From [Phialemoniopsis] sp. UDSM-2020 (Eukaryota > Ascomycota > Sordariomycetes > Thyridiales > Thyridiaceae): 64,000 nt of DNA. This document shows, piece after piece, positions 9,517-21,042 of this stretch. The stretch spans positions 3,534,001 to 3,598,000 of the forward strand of contig JAEILZ010000003.1 of the NCBI GenBank assembly GCA_018873225.1, written 5' to 3'. Positions within the stretch are counted from its first letter, which is position 1; every line of letters begins with the position of its first letter. The notes below the pieces were generated by a model, which ran no database searches, was not told the origin of the DNA, and saw nothing but the letters and a program-made list of their open reading frames with translations. The position numbers and the translations under genes were made by a program.

Positions 9517-11813
9517 CTACAATCCAGGTACGAAACCTTCAACCTTGACATCCCATCCTTCCGGGAAGTGCATGCCCTCGGCGCCGTCCCATCCACCGGC
9601 CATCATTGCCACAGTCAGTAGCAGAGATGCCGAGTTGGGGAAATAAGGCGTTGCGACCCGTGTGCCGCCCAGGGGGTATCCCGCATCGTCGAACTGGAAC
9701 ACTGGGTGCAGGAGATAGTCGACGCACTGCTGGGCATCGCCCATGCGTAAGACGTTCATGGCGAGCATGGCGAAGTCCCAGCCGTACGAGCGGTCGAGGG
9801 CCCAGGTCTCCTTGATCTTGGCCGCCGTGGCCTTGAGGGCGTCCATGTCCAGCGACGGCCCGCTTATTGGAGGTGGCAGAAGGCCGTAGATGGCTGACAT
9901 GGCAGGGTGGTCGTAGACCGTGTCCTCATCCACCCACATGTTCTCGATACCCTCCCAGACTACATAGGTACCATTCTGGATGGGCAGCGGTGCGAGCTTG
10001 TCGCGCACTTCGATCCACTCTGGTGGCACCGCCTGGCCCTGGCGCTCCTTCCACTGCTTTGCGATGTCGAGGCCGAAGCGCCAGTACGCCAGCTCAAAGG
10101 TCGGGTTGACTGTGGTATTGTAGTTGCCGTTCTCCGAAACGGGATATATCGGTGGGCCCAGGTCATAGACACCGGTCGACTCGTTGAAGAAGGCATACGA
10201 CGCCATAAAGTCAGCCGTTGCGGTGAGCACAGCGTCCCACTTCTGCAGAGTCGTGTCGTTGGGGAACGACCGGTAGTCGATCTCAGCAAAATACATGGGG
10301 TGCGGCTGCTGCCATATCAGGAGGGAGTTGATCTCTCCTGGTGCACTCCGACCCGTGGGGTCCGTCATCTTGCCCCAGCGAGCACCTTTGTACCCCTGAT
10401 TTCTGGCCCGTACGATGGATGACTCCAGGAACCGTTGGTACATGTTAGGGGAGCTCCTCCAGAGGAGAGGGAACTGGTTCCAGCGAGCGAATTGGAGACT
10501 GTGCCAAAGATACATCTCAAGCTAAAGATCAAATAAGTCAGCTTTCGCATGCCATGCCATAGTTATTACCAAAGATCATGCTTACATGAAACTTGCCGTA
10601 CCAGCCGTTGTTCACAAGGCCCGACTCTGCAATGGAGGTTAGCATGACCTGAGCATTCCACACGAGGACTTGTATGGCAACATACCTTGCGGTGGATTGG
10701 TGGAAGCAGCGTTTACGGTCATGAGGTATTGTGACAAGATGATCCTCCTCTGCAGCTCAGTGGCATTGTCGCTCTTGGTGCCTGTCAGGTCCACGAAACC
10801 TCCCTTGCGCCAATAGCCCCTCCACCAGTTTGTAGTGGCATCTGCAAGTTCGTCGACTCTTGGACTTTTAATCTCATCCTTCTCATAGAACGCAGCAGTG
10901 AATTTGAGCTTGTCGCCCCCAGTCACTTTGAGCGTGTATCGATGGCTTCCATCTTCAGGAGCGGAAACTGCACCGTCTCCCTCCCATTGCGCTGTCATGA
11001 AGTAGCTATTCTGGTCAAGGACATGGTGAATAGTTGCCTGGTTGCCAGAAGTACTGAGAGTCGTAGTATGGTTGGAGGTTGCGTTCCAGACTCCCACAAA
11101 CGGCGCATCAAACTTGTTGATATCCGAGTAAGGGAAGTCAAAGAAAATACCGAGGTCACCAGTGGACAGGAGTTTGGATTCAACCTGAACTCCCACGACA
11201 TCTGCATCAGGGTCCACACGGGTTTCAACCTCGACTTTCTCGCCCTTGTAGACGAATGTCGACACAATCTTGCCAGACCACATGTCCAGTACCTGAGTCT
11301 TCTGCTGTAAGTCCGCTTCGGTGACTTGAGCACCATTGAATGAGAAGCCTATTCTTCCCAGATTGAGACGTTGCGGATTCTTGATAAGCCATTGAGAGAT
11401 GTCGTCTTGCGCTTTTGTTGGGTTGTTATAATTCACAAGTCGCCCGTGAGTCCAGATATCCTGGCCACGAAAGTCTGAGAATCGTCTTAGCACATGCACT
11501 GACACAGCGAGGTCCTATTCTTGTACTAACCTTCTGGCGAGGTCTGGCCGGGTGTGGTTGGGAGGCTGAAGTTGTGCCATCCCCAAGTCGACAGCGTGCC
11601 AAATGGGTTGAAGGTCTGGAGACCGGTCACATCGGCACCGAACGCGAAGTTGCCGTTTCCTACCTGGAACGGCGTAGTGTCTGAGGAGGCATTACGAGTA
11701 GGATTGAAGGCTTGCACGACTTTGCGCCGCGGGATGCAAGACTTGGCTTCGGTAAGGAACGGGCAAAATAACAAGAGATAAAGGACGTGGTCACGCATCT
11801 TGAGATGCCACAT
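9517..11813 (-). CDS. Secreted six-hairpin glycosidase-superfamily protein
   Basis: Four exons, complement(join(9517..10521,10586..10626,10686..11474,11531..11813)), give 705 aa. Introns are 64, 59 and 56 bp; exon 3 is only 41 nt and encodes ESGLVNNGWYGKFH. The start is the ATG at 11813; the frame extends 4 codons further up only to a GTG. Residues 1-26 form a signal peptide (hydrophobic VLYLLLFCPFL), and many N-x-S/T sites fit a secreted glycoprotein. The N-terminal half resembles a beta-sandwich domain; the C-terminal half has the (alpha/alpha)6 signature EINSLLIWQQPHPMYFAE. This is a fungal GH65/GH95-like six-hairpin protein without a reliable family or substrate. Likely extracellular polysaccharide or glycoside turnover. 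Confidence 0.75.
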
Positions 11814-12909
11814 TGGTATGCTCACTCAACTGGATCAGCACTTACCACATAAAACCTACAGTGTAACTAGGCTGCGGTGAGCTCGAGGCTATATAGCAGG
11901 CCCATCAACCGCCGTAACAACATTGACCCAGCGTCGCTTCGACATGGCTAATGCCCCAGCCAGTGCATATGGCAAGGTAGGATCAAATTGTCCGTGGTCC
12001 CGGAACCCCGGTACACAACACCACGAGATCAGCACGCAAGGAAGAGATAATCAGTGCAACTTAACCGTCAGGCCCGCCTTAGGGACTGGCATAGTGCAGC
12101 TGCTAACATTTCCCCGTGATGCGGGGTTGGTGGCTCTCGGTTTCTCTTGGCCCGACGGGAGTATTCTTGAGGGCAGAAAGGGGAAAGGCTGGACGAGTAG
12201 AACGGCCGGGTAATGTCTTTCAATAATGAACATCAAAGCCCTTAGCACTCAGAAGGAGGTAGCTGTTTGCGAGACTGGAGAAGACTTTTGATTTGTCCAA
12301 GACAAAACAAGCCAAGACAATTAAACAAAGAATGCCTGGTGACTTTGAAGTACCATTGACCTGAGGATATGATTTGAGAGTAATTGACTGACAGGTACGT
12401 AGTAGGTATATTAAGACAAGAGATGGAGCATCCCATGGACGAGTATTCTAATTCTCAGTACTTAATGGAATGAGTAGCGAATAAGAAGTGCTACGCGGCA
12501 TTCCAACAGAGACTGCGAATTGACTTAAATGTCCAGATAAGGTACCTATCCATGGATCATTAGAGTGGTGTTCCAAGAGTGGGGGCCCGGGGTGTCACTA
12601 ACCACTAACACACCCACCATCAACACTAAAGCGACCCCTGGCAACCAACCCGAAGCAGCAACATCGTAAACACCCATACTTGTCTGCGACTTGACATCAC
12701 TCTCCCTTCAGCATCGTGCATCAACCGCAAGTCGTATTGCAGCCGAGACGAATCCTAAACTATCCACGATTAAACCCTGAATTTCTCATCTCCATCACTT
12801 GCTGTATGTGTATTCACCAGATACGCGCCCTGCGACGCCGCACATTCGACTGAACTGCCCCGCTAATCCAAAGATCACAGGCCTCGAATCTGGCGATACG
12901 AACGCTACA
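11814..12909. other. Divergent promoter, glycosidase / MOB1
   Basis: About 1.1 kb. It holds a TATA box for the glycosidase near its left end and a pyrimidine-rich leader before MOB1. No gene or RNA is supported. Confidence 0.6.
11889..11896 (-). promoter_or_regulatory. TATA box of the secreted glycosidase gene
   Basis: CTATATAG, self-complementary, lies about 76 bp upstream of the ATG at 11813. The spacing fits a core promoter with a leader of roughly 45 nt. A TATA promoter suits a regulated secreted hydrolase. Confidence 0.55.
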
Positions 12910-13772
12910 ATGGCTTCGTTGTTGACTACAGTGTAAGTCTTCTAAGAGAATTTGTGATGATGGGAATATCTTCGCTTTTCGTTTTGTTCTTCGTCTCTGA
13001 CATATTCTCTCCCCACAGCAACGCGCGCACGCGCAACCAATTCCGGCCCCGGGTGACTGGCAAGGGCGGTGCGACGAGCTACCAACTGCGACAATATGCC
13101 GAGGCTACGCTGGGCGGAGGCAGTCTGCGCAAAGTTGTCAAGCTTCCCGAGGGAGAGGACGAGAACGAGTGGCTAGCAGTCAACAGTAAGGCTTGAGTTC
13201 CCTTATGAACGACTGCTCGGACAAGTTGCTAACCTACGGCGCGCAGTGGTGGACTTTTACAACCAGATCAACCTGCTTTACGGCGCTATCACCGAGTTTT
13301 GCTCACCGCAGTCGTGCCCCGAGATGAAAGCAACCGACGAGTAGGTTCCCAAACAGCCCCTAAAAGCAAGCGGTAGTTGATCTAAGCATCTTCTAGGTTC
13401 GAGTATCTCTGGCAGGACAATGAAAACTACAAGAGGCCGACCAAGATGGCTGCGCCCCAGTACATCGAGCAGCTTATGGCTTGGGTTCAAGGAAGCATCG
13501 ACAACGAGGCTGTGCTCCCCAGCCGAATCGGCGTCCCCTTCCCCAAGACCTTCCCGTCCCTGGTCCGACAGATCTTCAAGCGCATGTACCGAGTGTACGC
13601 CCACATCTACTGCCACCACTACCCTGTCATCCGCGAGCTTGGCCTCGAGCCTCACCTGAACACGAGCTTCAAGCAGTATGTGCTCTTCATCGACGAGCAC
13701 GGCCTGGCCAGCGGCAAGGATTTCTGGGGACCGTTGGGCGACCTGGTGGATAGCATGCTGCGGAGCGATTAA
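12910..13772 (+). CDS. MOB1: Mob1, NDR/LATS-type kinase coactivator
   Basis: Four exons, join(12910..12932,13019..13185,13247..13340,13397..13772), give 219 aa, the usual Mob1 length. Introns are 86, 61 and 56 bp. The Mob fold is plain: [20 protein letters not shown] at the N-terminus, the zinc-binding [13 protein letters not shown] cysteine pair, and the [10 protein letters not shown] histidine pair, followed by the conserved [18 protein letters not shown] segment. Mob1 binds and activates the Dbf2/Sid2-type kinase at the end of the septation initiation network, needed for septum formation in filamentous fungi. The first coding exon is 23 nt (MASLLTTV). Another network component, BYR4, lies 32 kb to the right. 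Confidence 0.95.
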
Positions 13773-14365
13773 AGGCGCTCGTGACACGGGCGTACGAAAC
13801 AGCCCCTCTGCTATCCTTCTCTGTCTTTTCTTGGCGTTGGGTATGGCTTTTTTCAACGGAGCATAGAGCGAGAGTCCATTGGACATGGATGGAAACTGGG
13901 TAATGAGCAAGACATGGACATCTGGACCTAGGGAGAAGGTTGGTCCTGGATGATCATGAGTTTTCTACCAAGCATGGCATTGTACAAGAATAAAGGCGTC
14001 GGACGTATGATAAAACAATTCGAGTTCCTCTTTTGTATCAATGACAGCCTTATTGTATTATCGTGGCGCCCAGGGTGAGCTTGTCAGTGATCTGTTTACT
14101 TTGTGCAAAGAGCTTCATATGAAAGCAAGACATAATGGGATTAATGCGCTAGCACAACTGTTGCACTAAAATTATGCGCTTATGCGTACTGTTCCGTTGC
14201 GCCTAGAAATTTTGGCACCCGTGTTCTTTTACGCCTGAGGCAGCAAGAATCCACCCCCATTGCCGAAAGGACCAAACCTCGAACCTGGAAAACCCGAGCT
14301 AGAGGCTTCACGAGATCAACTCCCCCAAAGGTCCGCCATCCCATCAATTCCTCCCCTCAGTCGCC
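13773..14365. other. Intergenic, MOB1 3' / OSCP promoter
   Basis: About 590 bp between tandem genes. It should contain the MOB1 3' UTR and the OSCP promoter. Nothing else recognised. Confidence 0.6.
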
Positions 14366-15359
14366 ATGTTGTCGAGACAGGTCCTCCGCGCAGCTCGGTC
14401 TGCAGCTCCCCAGCGGGCGATTGCCTCCCAGACCCGGTTCTACGCCGCCGCCGCCGCCACCGGCAACGAGACCGTCAAGGCCCCCGTCGCCCTCTTCGGC
14501 CTCGATGGCACCTATGCCACCGCCCTCGTACGTTATCCTATCCAACCAATTGGGTCCTTTCGCGACTCTCAGGTCGCCCATTGATCTCGGAGATGGATCG
14601 ACTTGGCGAAGCCCAGGCAATTGAATACGGTGGGAAGGGCGAATTGCTAACATCCTTGCGTCATTTAGTACACGGCCGCCGTCAAGACGTCGTCCCTCGA
14701 GCCCACGGCCAAGGCCCTGGCCTCCCTCGGCGACATCGTCAGCAAGGACGCCAAGCTGGCCACCATCCTGTCGGCCCCGACCTTGTCCTCCGGCGACAAG
14801 TCGGCCATCGTCGCCGAGCTCCAAAAGTCGTCCGGCGCCTCGGGCGAGACCGTCAAGAACTTCCTGACCACCCTCGCCGAGAACAACCGCCTCGGCCTCC
14901 TCGAGGGCGTCTGCGCCAAGTTTGGCGAGCTCATGAGCGCCTCGCGCGGCGAGGTCGAGATGACCGTCACCAGTGCTCAGGTACGTTCAGGAGCAGATCC
15001 CAATCCTCAATGGAGTTGTTTTTTCCAAAAAATACTCCTTCAACATCGATACCAAGGCGAGAAGCTAACGTTTTCCTTTCAGGCCCTCGACAACAAGACC
15101 CTGAACCGCCTTGAGACCGCCGTTTCCAAGTCTTCCTACGTTGGCCAGGGCAAGAAGCTCAAGGTCACCAACGAGGTATGCAATACTCTTTACGTTTCAC
15201 AACGTCCTCCGAACCGAATCTTGATATACTAACTCGCTTTGCCAGGTCAACCCCGAGATTCTGGGCGGTCTCGTCGTCAACATTGGCGACCGGACGATCG
15301 ACCTCAGCGTCTCCTCCAAGATCGCTAAGATGAACAAGCTTCTTACTGACACCCTGTAA
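14366..15359 (+). CDS. ATP5: ATP synthase subunit 5 (OSCP), mitochondrial
   Basis: Four exons, join(14366..14527,14669..14980,15083..15175,15246..15359), give 226 aa. Introns are 141, 102 and 70 bp, all phase 0. The first ~30 residues (Arg/Ala/Ser-rich, no acidic residues) are a mitochondrial presequence. The OSCP/delta domain follows: LFGLDGTYATAL, then a helical N-terminal region and the C-terminal signature NPEILGGLVVNIGDRTIDLS. OSCP joins the F1 head to the peripheral stalk of the F1Fo ATP synthase. Length and domain order are complete. Coding exons are rich in C-ending codons, as expected of a highly expressed gene. Confidence 0.95.
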
Positions 15360-16234
15360 ATTAAAAGACTACCAGAGATTTTGAAAAGATGACGAGAGGG
15401 AGACAAGACGATTGTTTCATTTGTCAGGCATGAGTCGTGTGTGAGAAAGATGGGGGAGAAAGGGCCAAAGGATGGAACGACCTAAAGGGGGCCTTGCATT
15501 CCCTTGCCCAGACGTGACGGTCCGGCTTTCGTAGCCAGTATCTAGAGGCCGCTTAAGCTGACCATGTGTATAAGAGAGCCTTGAAATAGAAGCATTTTTC
15601 CAAAACCGTGTGTCGTACAGCACTGGCACTTCCAGCTGTGATATGCTTTCAGATGGATGAGGACTAAACCATGAATTTGGACTTGCATTACTAAACTCAA
15701 GCAAGCAGGACACCGAACATGTTCAATAGCATCGTCAGTGTTTGGACCACGCTTACTTCCTTCCGAGCAAGCCCTATTGCGCAGGCTCATTGAATCAACT
15801 TCATCGCCAAGGATCACATTCAGTATCCCCTGTGTGTGGGAAAAGGGCATGGAAACAAGGGCATATCCTTGGTAGAGCTCGGTGTATGGAAGGTAGAAAA
15901 GCAGAGGGCCAAAGTTAGATCACGGAACCTAACGCATTGACAAGTGTTGACCAACGTCTTTCTATTATCTATTTGTAGGCTCCGTTATCATACTAACTGC
16001 ATATCACTTATTCCTCCTCCTCTATGCAACCCCAAAAGCCAAACCTAAGAGTACCCTAATCGTATGTTCCTCCATCCTGTGCCTACCTAGCTTGGTCACT
16101 CGCAACCCTATCAGTCTTTGTCCTCACAGTATCTACCTAACCCAGTAATTATTTCACTTTTGTGCTTTTACGACGCAGTACAACTAGAAGTCGGCTATAA
16201 GACAAGGGCTGGCAACCGTACAAGATGCTCAGGT
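15360..16234. other. Convergent 3' intergenic region
   Basis: About 875 bp between the stops of OSCP and the YMR196W-like gene. I see no coding signal in either strand, nor a repeat. Confidence 0.6.
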
Positions 16235-19200
16235 TTACTTAGACGCCTGTGCCTCAAACTCGTCCCCAACGTCCTCAGACGCTGCACTCCTCTCGGAGCG
16301 CACCCGCTCCAGCTGCTCGGTAATATAGTGATGCATGTGTTCGTCAGCCTCTGCACGCTGGCTCAGGCGTGTCGGGTCCTCCGTGAAGAAGACCGAGCTC
16401 GTTCGCGACGGGCGCCGCGTGGAGATGGCGCTCTCATCCCCGTCGGCGTCAGTGTCACCGTCAGGGAAGTCGCTGCGGGCGCCGATAGACCGCGTGGTCG
16501 AGGAACGGCGGATCCGCGGCATGGTCGGGGAGCGAGGCGTAGCAGCGCCAGACTTTTCCTTGAGGTTGCGGTGGAAGATGTCGTCAAAGTAGTGCGCCAT
16601 GCCTGCAGAGGGTGTGCGTGGGGTCTGCGGGAGGCGGCAAGAGATACTGCGGGGATCCATTAGGATGTGTGTCAATGTAGCGACCGTATGGACCCAGAAG
16701 GAACTTACCCAGTATCATGTATCATGCGGGCGATGAGACCAGTCCATCCGCACTGATGGGTGGCTCCCAGGCCACGTCCATTGTCTCCGTCAAAGAACTC
16801 ATGGAACCACAGATGGTCCTTCCAGTGAGGGTCAAAGTCAAGACGGTCATCACCAGCGTTGACGCTTCGCCGGCCGTCATCACCGCGGGCGAAGAGATGC
16901 TGCAGTCTGTGCTGAATCTCTTCCGAGACATGGCCCAGATGCATGTAATCGCCCGAACCTACGGGACACTCAACCTGCAGATCAGGCCCAAAGAAGAGGA
17001 AGAATCGCTGCAGAGACTCCACAAGGAGGAAGTTCACACACATCCACACAGGACCTCGCCAATTGCTGTTGCCTCCGAAGAGTCCGCTGTCCGAATCTCC
17101 TGGTACGTACCCGACGCAGAACTTTTGTCCGTTGACGTCCATAGAGTACGGATGTTCTTTGTGGTACTTGGAGAGGGAGCGGATACCGTGGGGACTGAGG
17201 AACTCGTCTTCGTCCAACATCCGCTTCAGGATCTTGACGAGGCGATCCTTGCTGACAATTGACAGAAGAATACGATCACCCTTTCCACGTTTGCGGATAG
17301 ACGCCATGTTGCGCTCAGCAACGTCACAACGGTTCTGCATAAACCACTCCAGCCTCCTCTTGAAAGCAGGTAGCTTGTTGATCAGCTCGGGCTCGAGGGT
17401 CAGGGTCGCGTAAAGGGGGATCAATCCAACAAGCGACCGGACAGGCATTTGCTGGATCCACGGGCCACCCCAGGAAATGGCATCATAGTAGAAGCCATCC
17501 TCATCGTTCCAGAGAGAGGCCTCGTCCTTCTGACCCATCCTGAATGTCATGGCATCGCTGATGAGGATGAAGTGCTCAAAGAACTTGGTAGCCATATCTT
17601 CGTAGGTGCGACGATATTTGGCCAATTCCAAGCACATGTTGAGCATGTTCAGGCAGTAGAAGGCCATCCAACCGGTGCTGTCAGCTTGCTCAAGCACACC
17701 GCCGGTGGGGAGGGGCTCGGATCGGTTGAAGAGACCAATGTTGTCGAGTCCAAGGAAGCCGCCCTCAAAGACGTTCTTCCCATCCAAGTCCTTACGGTTC
17801 ACCCACCAAGTGAAGTTCATCAGCAGCTTTTGGAACACTCTCTCGAGGAAATCCAGATCCTGGCGTCCGTACATCTTGCGTTCGATCTTGAAGACACGGA
17901 AAGTGGCCCAGGCGTGGACAGGCGGGTTCACGTCACCGAAATTCCACTCGTAACTAGATATATACCAGTAAGAAGCTGTGTCAAGGCTAGAAGAAGATGT
18001 TGAGACTTACGCCGGCAGCTGTCCATTGGGATGACAGTACCACTCCCGAGTGAAGAGGTCAAGTTGTTTCTTGGCGAAATCGGGGTCGATCATGGCCAGA
18101 GGAATGCAATGGAATGCTGAATCCCATGCAGCAAAGAACGGATATTCCCAGGAATCTGGCATGGACAATATGTCGTCGCAGTGGAGATGCTTCCATTGCG
18201 AGTTGCGAACAGCCTTTCGACTGGGAGGTGGCGGTGGTTGAGTAGGGTCACCATTCGCCCATTCGTCCCAGATGAAGTAGTAATGTTGCTTACACCACAT
18301 CATACCCGAGAAGGCTTGTCTCTGGATATTCCGTAGGTCATCAGTCATCGGGAGAGGGCTGATACGGTAGTAGAAATCGTCCGCCTCGTCTCTCTTCTTA
18401 TCGATGATGTAGTCGAACTCCTCCTCGTCAAGGTAGGTCTCGTTTTTCTTCGAGAATCGGAAACGTACGACTGGCTATGGTGAGTTTCTGAACATTGAAA
18501 GGGCGGTATATACTTGGACCTACCGGCACACTCTCCTGGGCCTACACCGCCGGCTTCGTTGAAGGCGAACCAAGCAGCCGACTTCGTACCGGTCTTACCG
18601 GGATTGATAGACTCCTTCTCGCCGTCAACGATGTACCGATGGAACGCATCCTTGACGTGCTCTTGCTCGTTCTTGCCCTCATAAAGAAGCTCGAAGTTGG
18701 TGTCGTTCTCTGTGAACATGACCTCGGGGAGAACGTCGTCGCCGCTAGGACCAATACCGGGAGAAGGCGACAGCAGCATGTAGCGATCGCCAAGAGAGTG
18801 GTGTTTTGACTTGATCACGTTATCGCCGTACAACTTCGCCGTGGGCTTCTTGTCGGCTGTCTCGCGGCCCCATGCCCAGGTATTCCGGAACCACATATGG
18901 GGAACGATGTGCAACGGGGCGGGATCAGGACCACGGTTCCAGGCTGTGACCCGGAAGAGCAACTCATCTGGGTCGTCATCTTCCTTGGCAGTCTCGATAA
19001 TAATATCCCAGTAGCGGTCTTCGTCGAAGACGCCGGTGTCGATAATTTGGTATTCATTCTCCTGCTTTGTTCTCTTGGCATTGGTCTCGCGCAAGTCTTT
19101 GTATGGGAACTCGGCCTGCGGGTATTTGTAGAGGTATTTCATGTAGGAGTGCTAAGTTTGGTGTCAGTCATAAGTCGGATCTGATCCCGTAAGTCAGGTG

Positions 19201-19848
19201 TTGGTTGTCACATACAGTCTACACCAGTGGTTAGCAACTTCACCATAATCAGTGACAAGCAGCGTGAGGACGAGGAAGCTTACAGGAGTGTTGTCAAGGT
19301 GAAAATGAGCTTCCTTGATACTCTCGCCATGATTACCCTGCGGGTTGGACAGACCGAAAAGGCGCTCCTTGAGGAAAGGGCTGCCATCATGTTAGTACCT
19401 CTGGCTGGGGTTCATCGGAGCTCAATATCATGCATTGACATACTCTTTCTCGTTCCAGAAAGCAAAGGCAATGTTCTGGAAGCCATGTGTATCACACACT
19501 CCGGCAATTCCATCTTCGCCCCAGCGGTACGTCCGAGATCGTGCATGGTCGTGGGGGAAGTCTGCGCCAGAGGTTAGCTACCCAGGACATCCCGAAAACA
19601 GCATATAGGAGCTCAGGAAGGGTAAAACTCACGGCTCCATGCATCGCCATCGGGACTATAGTCCTCCCTCACTGCAATTGAGCGGTTAGAGGGTTTCGTA
19701 GTCAGTTGACAATAGATTATTTACCAGTCGCCCATTGCCTCTCTGCAACATAAGGACCCCACTTCTTCCAGTACTTGGTACGCTCGCGATCTTCCTTGAG
19801 ACGCTTCTCCTCCTCGCTGAGGTACTCGTGGCCGTCAAAAACAACCAT
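16235..19848 (-). CDS. GH63-like glucosidase, orthologue of yeast YMR196W
   Basis: Nine exons, complement(join(16235..16646,16709..17953,18011..18470,18524..19151,19216..19218,19284..19380,19444..19561,19633..19671,19725..19848)), give 1,041 aa. All introns are 53-71 bp. The fifth exon is only 3 nt (ACT, Thr) and restores the expected [16 protein letters not shown] junction; skipping it keeps the frame but loses that Thr. The body matches the fungal/bacterial family of yeast YMR196W, with a C-terminal (alpha/alpha)6 region related to GH63 glucosidases ([41 protein letters not shown]-type [20 protein letters not shown]). Substrate unknown; no signal peptide, so probably cytosolic. The last ~137 residues are a Ser/Arg/acidic tail with [12 protein letters not shown] phosphosites, likely disordered. 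Confidence 0.85.
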
Positions 19849-21042
19849 GTTGGCGACGTAGACAAGGATGTCTCAGCAACAATAGGTGATGAGGTGTAGA
19901 AAAGGTATTGCGGAGGACTAAAGAGGTGGAAGGGATTTTCCTTAGGAACAATAGTTTGGTGTGGCAAGAGCGCCGGGTGTGTAGCACCTAACGTTATGGT
20001 GGGATCAAGTGCTCTCACAAGCTCTCCGATGCGAAAACCGAAACGACCAACTACCGGAGCAAAGGCAGAGAGAAGGACCAATTACCTCGACGACCTTAAT
20101 AGCTCAAGAGCCTCAAGATGCATGGGTAAGCACCAAAAGACGGGCAAGGGCGCTATCAAACAGATCGGCCGATAAATACCGCGAGACGCACGTTTTTGTC
20201 TCTGACACCTCTCTACAGCAGAATGACGCAGTTGGTACGGTTTTGGCCCCGGTCGCACTGCTAGGTAGGTGGCATCAGTGCATGGGAGAGACGGTTAGCG
20301 TCTTCACAAGCTTGACAGGGGAACGCCCAGACTGCCAGAGCAACTCGTGGGCGGCGAGAATGCGGCTACGCTAGGCGATCAACAGGAACGAGACCAGAGC
20401 CACAAGCCAGGTTCCGCTCCTTGCGCCGCCCGCCCCTGGTGTCCAGGCACACGGCAAAAGCAAGTCCTGGCGAGAAGAGCCCCAGTGGGATTAGAGGATC
20501 ATCCTGGCAGGGATGCCCGCGTTTCTGCATGCAGCTTGGTTATCTTCCCCTCGTCTTTTTCTCACTTGTGCCCGTACCTGTTCCCGTATCGAGAGAGTGC
20601 ACGATAATACTTCCTGCAACGCACTGCGTCTGGCGGTATAGCCTGGCCCACTGTCGTGCCGACGAGACGGGGCGCTTTCTCCAAAAGCCGCTTTTCAAAG
20701 CTAAGCCCACCAGGATTGATTGACGTCATGTTGCATCGGTAGCCCTCGGTGCACTTTCAGGCCATCCCAAACGAGGCCTGCTTACCGCCAGAAGGAGAGC
20801 CTGTCACGCACGGCCTGTGTAAAGCACGATGGAGCACGACGGAGCAAGATGTGGAGGATATGCATCTTGACAAGTCTCAGATGCAGATCGCACAAGGTTA
20901 TACCCGCGCTTCAAGACAACCCAAAAGAGAAATACAGACTGTAAAATTTTTACGCTTTGCTAGCACATATCCGCTGTAAGCGTGTGAAAAGTCACACGAA
21001 GTTCTAGCCGCTGTCATTATCCTGGGAGATAACGGCGCCGTT
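19849..21042. other. Intergenic, promoter of the YMR196W-like gene
   Basis: About 1.2 kb between tandem minus-strand genes. It contains one perfect TGACGTCA (20721-20728), the CRE/bZIP core, about 870 bp from the ATG. This 8-mer alone is expected by chance about once per 65 kb, so it is only suggestive. No gene or RNA seen. Confidence 0.5.

Noticed and set aside
20281..20560. Three CCCCT/AGGGG stress-response-like pentamers upstream of the YMR196W-like gene
   Set aside because: About two such pentamers are expected by chance in 1.2 kb on both strands.
20721..20728. TGACGTCA as a firm CRE site
   Set aside because: A single 8-mer 870 bp from the start is close to chance in this window; noted only in the intergenic entry.
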